Part shown: piece after piece, positions 57,285 to 64,000 of the stretch
Position numbering within the stretch: position 1 is the stretch's first letter
Layout: each line of letters starts with the position of its first letter
Source of the DNA: Gymnopus androsaceus JB14
Taxonomy: Eukaryota > Basidiomycota > Agaricomycetes > Agaricales > Omphalotaceae
Direction of reading: 5' to 3'
Length of the DNA stretch: 64,000 nucleotides
Assembly (NCBI GenBank): GCA_009733575.1
Contig: ML769536.1
Coordinates: forward strand, 62,001-126,000
Made by a program: the position numbers and the translations under genes
Notes under the pieces: generated by a model
Database searches by the model: none
What the model saw: the letters and a program-made list of their open reading frames with translations, nothing else
Told to the model about the DNA's origin: nothing

Positions 57285-59990
57285 ATGGCCCGTCCAAAAC
57301 TTGGAAAATCCCAAGGTCCTACTAATGAGGAACTAAGCCAGTTCTGTGCTGCGGTGCGCAAGAAGAAGGATTGGAAAAGCAAAATAATGGATGAAGATAT
57401 TGCGTTGAAGTGGGCGATTGAGGCAGAGCTTATTCCGCAAGGCTCTGGGCTCTTAACGGGTGAAGCCTTGGAGGCTATCAGGTACCGTCCTCCTTTACTT
57501 TGCCTCATCATTGATCTGATTTACATTTAGTGAGCTTCGACGCTCAATTCTGACAATCCGTCAACTGGATCAGAATATCTTCCTGAAGCCCAATTTAGGC
57601 GTCAGCGCAAGGCTTGAGGACATAACTAACATCGATATCGACTTCAGAAATGCGCTGAAATACGCTCGTGGCTCAAAGTACGGCCTCTGCGAACCCGATC
57701 TGAGAGAGAGTGGATTAGGTATTTATGTCTCGGAGATGACCTGGTACCAGTATATCTGTTCACCAAGAGGTATCACGTACTGTACATTATGTACAGTAAA
57801 AGACTATATATATACATAAAAAACTATATAAACACTATACATTTTGTAGTACGTACAGTAACGTACCTGTGGGCAACTTGTGGACAACCTGGCAAGCCGG
57901 TCAAGCCGGTCAATCAATACGGACCTTTTTATGTATGTGATGATTACATCGATCCGAAATGGCTTTACTGAACTGGTATTATTGCTGCGCGAGTTAGATA
58001 CTCTAGCTGCCAAAGAACTTCGAGACTTCCATCCTGGTTCATTCGGAAAGGTAATGGTGACTCTTCTTCTTGTGAACTAACCTTGACTGGCTCTCTTAGG
58101 TCCAAGACCTCATTCACCCATCGTTGTGTAGGCCTCAACAGACCTTCTCGATACATTAATTAATCTGCGTACGATTTTCGTCTAGACCCATATGTCGCCG
58201 GAGTGACTCCCACCTCTTCGCCTGACGTTAAGCTCCCATCAATCGCTGAAGGAATGTTTCGAACCCAACTCAGTACTGTCGATGAAGGCTGGGATCGCGA
58301 GATAATGACTTCTTCCTATGCTTGGATTCCGTCCGTATTCAAGGTTTCACAAGATGGAACGGATGTCCATATAGATTCGTACATCAATGGACTTGGTAAT
58401 CGGGAACAATTCCCTGGACTTTTCAGAGTACTCGAGAAGATATTTCTGGTTTCGTTACCACACTTTGAGCGTACGATGGAGCAGAGCTCACGTTACAAAC
58501 CGGTTAAATCTCCGTCTGGTTTGTCTTTTTTTTTCTTTTTTTGGGAACATGGCCCTGAATTCTGAAAACATGTATTAGTTTGTCGTTGGATGACGCGCCG
58601 GGAGTTTGCTCGTAAAAATGATGGTGCTCTCACTAAACAGAAGTGGCACGAATTTCTAGCCGGATATACTGATGAATGGGATACTCAAAAGCTCCGGGAA
58701 CGTCAGGAACAGGAAAAATTGCACGAGGATATGCAGCGAGAGAAAACTATCAAGGAGAGTTTTTATAATCTCGGAGACGAGTTCGTTACTTCGGATATCT
58801 ATAAAGGAAAAGAATTAAAGGTCATCGTGAAGGTCGGTTTCTCGAGCTCTAGTTGACGCAAGATACCTGAAACTTACCTTTTCAAAGGCGGTTAATTATA
58901 CGTTAGCTCCAGGAAGAGGATACCAAGGATCTTGGCACATGGAAGGAATGGTTCGTAGTCTCTCTTTCCAAGAAACACTGATTAATTCCAAACTTCAGCC
59001 GCATGAACAAATAGTTGCTTCAGTCATTTACTATTATGACACCGACAGCACCATCGAGGATAAAGGGCTTAGTTTTCGCAAGTTCCGAGACCTCACGGCG
59101 GACTTTCCGCCTGATTGTTACCGGCATGAGGTTCGAATTTTCTTTCATTTATCAATGGGCCTCTTAGTAAGATCGTGCAGGACTTCTGGGCTTCTTTTTG
59201 GCTGTCCGCTCGTTATAACTACAGAAATTATAACGAAATAGATGAAAAGGAAGAAGAAGAAATTGAGTACAACTATCCTAGTGACTGGGAAACTGAGCCC
59301 AATGACAAAGGCAATTCTCCCCCAGTGTCCACATCCTCCTTGTCATCGTTCATTGAGTTGGGCACTGTACCTACAACGAACTTTGCTTCTGGGTCAACAC
59401 ATCGAACAGGCCGAATGCTTTCGTTTCCAAACTGGCTTCAGGTATGTGTATGATTTTGATAGACCCTCGCATTACTTATACGGCTATAATGAACAGCATA
59501 AAGTAAAGTCGGTTAGAAAATGCCTCTGATAGCGGTGAAGGCGTGGCAACGAGCAAAATTGTAATACTCCTTTTTCTCACTCTCTTATTCATCTCATGTC
59601 TCCTTTATGCATAGTTATGTTTCTTTCTTGTGGACGACACAATTAAAAACCAAGAATCGATCCGCCACCATGGATTCAGCTTCCATGGACTCGAGAACAT
59701 GAATGTTCTAACTGCATCCGAGGTTCCAATGCAGATGCGCAAATGCAATAAAGCCACTCTATTCGCCCTCCTTCCCTTGATTTCCGCTCAACTCACTGGA
59801 GGGACGTCAATTCCTCCGGAACTTGTGACGACTATGTTTCTGCGAGAACGATGACAAGAGAGCAAGCGGAGGGGCATCGCTCGAGATCGATGAAAGACAG
59901 AAAATTTGAGGCGAGTTCTGTGGCGGTACGTTTTGTTCCTGAAAATGGAATACCATTTTCAGGACGCGGAATATTTGCTATGCGAGTATT
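57285..59990 (+). pseudogene. DUF4246 protein gene, copy 2 (damaged)
   Basis: Tandem paralogue of the preceding copy. The start is intact here: MARPKLGKSQGPTNEELSQF, VRKKKDWKSKIMDEDIALKW, LTGEALEAI. Two extra bases near 57737 shift the frame, and about 200 bp of extra AT-rich sequence follow (57750-57970). Then come PTSSPDVKLPSIAEGMFRT, SSYAWIPSVFKVSQDGTDVH, IDSYINGLGNREQFPGLFRV, HEFLAGYTDEWDTQKLRER, LGDEFVTSDIYKGKELKVIV, YQGSWHMEGM, HEQIVASVIYYYDTD, YPSDWETEPND, FIELGTVPTTNF, GRMLSFPNWLQV and FHGLENMNVLTASEVPMQMR. A deletion near 59836 breaks the last helix. Some parts are better preserved than in copy 1, and the two are only moderately similar in introns, so the duplication is not recent. 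Confidence 0.6.
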
Positions 59991-60487
59991 GACAGTATGG
60001 AGGCGTCGCAAATAGGAGAAGGTTCAAAGTTGTACTAGAACACAATGGAAGTGGAGTGCCTACGCCAGTAGTGAGCGATCATCAGCCAGTTCACAGGGGA
60101 GTAAATTAATACTTGCCTCCACAAAGAAGCGACTCTAAGCAAGACGCCAATCCGAGTCATGGCGTTACAAGGGCACTAGAGCTTGGAGGTTCAGATGCGC
60201 CTGCAATGACTGCCATATGACATACCTCGCATGCACTCTTGTCAAGATCCATTGCCCAGGGGTCCTTTTTTATTTAGAGAATTCCTATTTACTGACTCTG
60301 AAAGCTCCGCATTCCACCCATGCAGGCAGGCATAATGTTCATCTGAACGTCCGCATCGGTATAAGAACCCACACCATTCCACCCTTCCCTCCCCAAGCTT
60401 GAACAACGCCGCTCTCTGATATTTCTACGCGCGCAAGTTGTTTCCACATTTCCATAGACCCATAAATTGACTTTTCCTCAGTATAAC
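59991..60487. other. Upstream region of the PsiD-like gene, no gene seen
   Basis: CT-rich tract just before 60400 (CCACCCTTCCCTCCCC), a common fungal promoter feature. No coding sequence recognised. Confidence 0.4.
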
Positions 60488-61822
60488 ATGCCTACTAAAA
60501 CCCTTCGCCCTTCTGCTCAGGCATTCCGGAATTCTGGATGGCTCCCGAAGAGTAAAGCAGCCTATGATGGCTACATGAAGAAAATGCACCACAGGACTCA
60601 AACAGGCGTCTATCGTACTGCTGACGCTCTTTTGCCTGCTGTCCGAGAATTCAAGCATTTCATCGAGACGGAGCCGACTGTTTATGGCTAGTTCATTCGT
60701 ATGTTTGATGATGTGGACCAGTCCGACGTAGGTTCTCTTCACCGTTTCGGACGATCCATGAAGTGACTTTTTCATGTCTAGCCCCACACGCCCAAAGACT
60801 ATCACCAACTTATTAACATGTTGAACGAAATCTTTCGAGAAGCGCCTTCCTTTGGCGATCTCGGACCCCCTGTTTACATGGTCATGGCCCAGATCATGAA
60901 CTCCCAGGGTGGTTTCTCCGCGTTTACAAAGGAGAATCTAAACCTACACTTTAAGAAGATGTTCGAGACGTGGGCATTGTATCTTACGTCCAAGGACTCT
61001 CGTACTGTTCTTAACACTGGAAACGAGGGCTGGCTGAGTGCTGCGGCTCAGTCAGCAATGATGGCTGAATTCCCCGGTCGCACCTTCGAACAGGTCTTCA
61101 TTTGTGATGCCCAAGCCGAATATTATGGGTATAACTCGTATGAGGAGTTTTTCAATCGGCGTTTTCGGGATCCAGCGACCGATCGTCCCACCGGGGATCT
61201 CACAAACAATTCCATCGTCAGTGCCGCTTGTGAGTCCATGTCGTACGCCTATCAGGAAAACGTACAGGCCATGGATGAACTCTACATCAAGGACGAAGCC
61301 TACTCACTGCGTCATTTGCTGGCCGATAATCATGTGGAGGACTTTATAGGCGGCACTATCCTCCAAGGGTTTTTGAACACCACTGGTTATCATCGCTGGC
61401 ACGCTCCAGTTAACGGCACAATCAGGAAAATCGTTAATGTCCCCGGTACATACTTCGCTCAGGGCCCTTACACGATCGGCGAGCCAATAGATCACCCAGA
61501 CGTAGCTCCTCCATATCTCCAGTCCCTTCGATACTTCTCCAACACTGCCGCTCGTCATCTCATGTTTATCGATGCTGATGACAGCAATATTGGCCTTATG
61601 TGCTTCATTGCCATTGGAATGACCGAGATATCAACTTGTGAGGCAACCGTTTACGAAGGACAACACGTCGTTCGAGGCGATGAATTGGGGATGTTCCACT
61701 TTGGTGGATCATCCTCTGCTCTTGTATTCCGCAGGGACTCGGGGGTTCAGATTGATGGGAAGTATCATGTACATGAAGTGCCTTTGAAGATTAACGAGCC
61801 GATCGGTGCTGTTCCTGTGTAA
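60488..61822 (+). CDS. PsiD-like decarboxylase of the phosphatidylserine decarboxylase family (in-frame stop at codon 68)
   Basis: Exon 1 60488-60727, intron 60728-60781 (54 bp, GTAGGT to TAG), exon 2 60782-61822; 427 codons in phase, close to the length of PsiD. Motifs: PSAQAFRNSGWLPKSKAAYD, EFKHFIETEPTVY, EIFREAPSFGDLGPPVYMVM, GFSAFTKENLNLHFKKMF, SKDSRTVL, YGYNSYEEFFNRRFRD, AACESMSYAYQENVQ, GFLNTTGYHRWHAPVNGTI, VPGTYFAQGPYTIG, SNTAARHLMFI, GMTEISTCEATV and GMFHFGGSSSALVF. GGSS is where this family self-cleaves. Relatives decarboxylate aromatic amino acids such as L-tryptophan without PLP; the substrate here is not known. A TAG at 60689-60691 replaces the codon between VYG and FIRMF; without it the gene is intact. 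A shorter product from ATG 60818 would lack about 90 residues. Confidence 0.85.
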
Positions 61823-64000
61823 TTTCAGGAAACCAAGAGGCCATTGGCTCGGAAGTGAGTTTTTGTTCTCTTCGAATTCATACATCTTTACTTCTACTTT
61901 GAAGAGCGCCCATAAGCTGAATACGTCGTGTACTTGTAGTATTCCTTTTTCTTCGTTCCCTCATTTGATTTTCAGCCGTCGACGCGTCAATTGATACTCA
62001 GTATCAAGCTGTCAACTTGTATGTGTATATAAATACAATCCAACAAAACAACTTCAAGTTTGAGCACATCCGGGAGCATTGTGTGTCTTAGCGTAAGTAT
62101 GAGTATTTTCACAACGCTTTAAAGTTTACGTCCGAGTTAATTTGCAAGTACGTGATAAACTCAACAAGCTTAAGTTAATGAAATGTAAATGAAAGGGTCT
62201 TTAGCTTGCTTCCTTACCTGTTGTATGTATTAAACTTCAAATTGTCGACCAAATTGAAGCTTAAGCTCATTGGGCGCTAAATGCGGACCGCACCGGAAGC
62301 AGACCATATCCGGACCGTTCTGGCGCACCTTCCGAGTCGAGCTTTTGAACGGTCATCAAGCTTCAACGTCGGTTCGTAGCAGACACGGTAACTGATCCAA
62401 ACCAGTGTTTATCTTGCTTACTCGTCTTCTCCTTTCGATCCGGTCCATGGCCGCCCAAATCTTGAGAGTCAGCGCTTCAACTCAGACTTTGACTGGAATC
62501 TTATTCCGACTTCATTGGTCTTTCCTTGAAATCCAACGCACGCTCCAAACATTCCCTACACTGGCCCGAAAAACTATGTTCTTCTCAATGCTTATGCGTA
62601 TAATGAAATATACTGGATAGATAGAGAGAGAGATAGGCGAGGATGTAGAAAGTGTGCGTTCTGTTATGTCTTTCCAGTTCCTAGTATATCCTTGGTCATG
62701 TTTTCTCTTTCTTCGGTTCAATCATCACCAATCATTTCCTTTTAAATTCTATCTCCCTTGGCCCAAAATTCCAACAGTGAAGACTGATACCTTATTTCTG
62801 TTAGTTTTCGGAATATCGTTACAGGCGGATAGCTGTTCCAATTCAGACATTCGCTACACAAGCCAGACAAAAACCAGAGCATTGAGCAGTAGCGATCACC
62901 TGCTTCGCTTTGAATCGTCGCTAGAGCATCCGGCCATTTCGTGTATACCACTATCTTGAATGCGAAGTTCAGATTTTGCTGCGGTGTATCTGTATCTGCC
63001 TGCCTCATTTGGCCTTTGGCTACGGTAGTCCAATAACACACTCGCGTCGTTGTTCAGCCCTCAAACACTGAAACTTTTTTTTTTCTTTTCTGCGACCAGC
63101 CACTATCACGCAACATGCCACCATTATTGATATTAGATATATAACAACGACAGCGACAGAGTGGGCTGCTGCTGCGTTTGGTACTCTGGAACAGCACTCC
63201 TCAGCGACGCATTGATGAATCGAACCCAGCTGGTCAGTGTCATCCACCCACTCCATCCTCAGCTTGGTGCCGAGACGGGGCTGCCACGCTGAATTCCGAT
63301 CTAGTCTGAACCACCGTTCGCGCCGTCGGTTTTTTACTACCGTACTCCGAGCAGTTGACAGATGAGATTCAGACTAGGACCTAAGTTGTCCGTCGTCCGA
63401 GCCAATGATTGCATGGTAATGCACTCACCCGCGCTTCGAAAACGAGTGGCGAAATCTCCTCAGCTTTGGATCTGGATCCGTCTTTGGTCTTGGGCCTTCG
63501 TCCGTCAGTTCTCTGGAAATGTAGGCGTACGAACGTCCAAGTGATCAAAGCACTGGTTGATATTATGCTCCTGAGTATGGACCACCTGATCATTACAGGA
63601 CCGTGTACCAGGACTGTGGCGAGGACGCTGGCGGTATTGTTGTAGTCCTGAAATTCGAATTGGCCAGAATCAGTCTTTCGAACGCACGAGACCCATCCTA
63701 AACCTAGACGATGGCATCAGAACGCGCGGATTTGCTTTACGAGTTCCTCGTCTCGTTCTCATCCTTGCCGTTTTGGGTCATGGTCCCAGTCCTTAGAGCG
63801 TCGCTTCCCGGGTCTACATACTGTGATACTTACATCTGTATCGGATTTCTCGTTAACGGTCTTGTACGCCGCTATCCGAAATACTATTCGGGGAGTAGAT
63901 CTCTCACTCTCAAGTTCCGGTAGCATTAGTACCTGCGAACTTGAAGTCGGACGACTTTCTACTAGGACACCTTTGGCAATTCCGAATAATCCGTCGCACA
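61823..64000. other. Right-end intergenic region, no gene supported
   Basis: Short frames (for example 62405-62620 plus, 63020-63256 minus with a hydrophobic stretch VAVVVIYLISIMVACCVIVA, 63711-63923 plus) show no known domain or splice structure. A gene continuing beyond the right edge cannot be excluded. Confidence 0.3.

Noticed and set aside
60488..61822. Complete psilocybin-type gene cluster
   Set aside because: Only the decarboxylase-like gene is present; no PsiM, PsiK or PsiH-like genes within the window.
63205..63300. tRNA gene on the minus strand suggested by GGGTTCGATTC
   Set aside because: No box A at the right distance and no cloverleaf.

Overview
The window reads as nuclear DNA of a mushroom-forming basidiomycete (Agaricomycetes). 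Genes are split by many GT-AG introns of about 50-60 bp. The recognisable families are typical of this class: a NACHT-WD40 NLR, DUF6534-type and other multi-pass membrane proteins, an F-box relic, a secreted glycopeptide-like protein, a DUF2235-DM9 fusion, DUF4246 copies and a PsiD-like decarboxylase. Names rest on motif recognition and hand-built splice models whose phases were checked; nothing was searched against a database.

Left part (1-22 kb): the C-terminal end of an Arg-Asp/Pro-rich low-complexity protein enters from the left edge. Two decayed copies of its tail lie downstream (about 3.6-4.3 kb and 11.35-12.0 kb). A small three-exon gene keeps the helix-turn-helix half of a Tc1/mariner-type transposase. 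A complete six-exon NLR with 14 WD40 repeats occupies 5.65-10.19 kb on the minus strand. Then come a broken F-box gene, a frameshifted gene with an N-terminal MGTRG motif and an F-box, a DUF6697-like gene, and an eight-exon membrane protein with no long open frame.

Middle (22-34.3 kb) is a transposon nest. It holds a 3.1 kb near-identical tandem duplication carrying a LINE reverse-transcriptase fragment, several TA-flanked inverted-repeat elements, an hAT-like element containing interstitial telomeric repeats, tRNA-related SINE-like repeats, and a 3.1 kb inverted-repeat element with a small unknown cargo gene.

Right part (34.7-64 kb) is gene-rich: a secreted glycopeptide-like protein, a pectin methylesterase (9 exons), a urate oxidase (9 exons, one 1-bp frameshift), two divergent DUF6534 membrane-protein paralogues, a DUF2235-DM9 gene with micro-exons of 9-21 nt, a small coiled-coil gene, two decaying tandem DUF4246 copies, and a decarboxylase closely resembling PsiD with one in-frame stop. 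Apart from the paralogue pairs, I see no shared pathway among neighbours.
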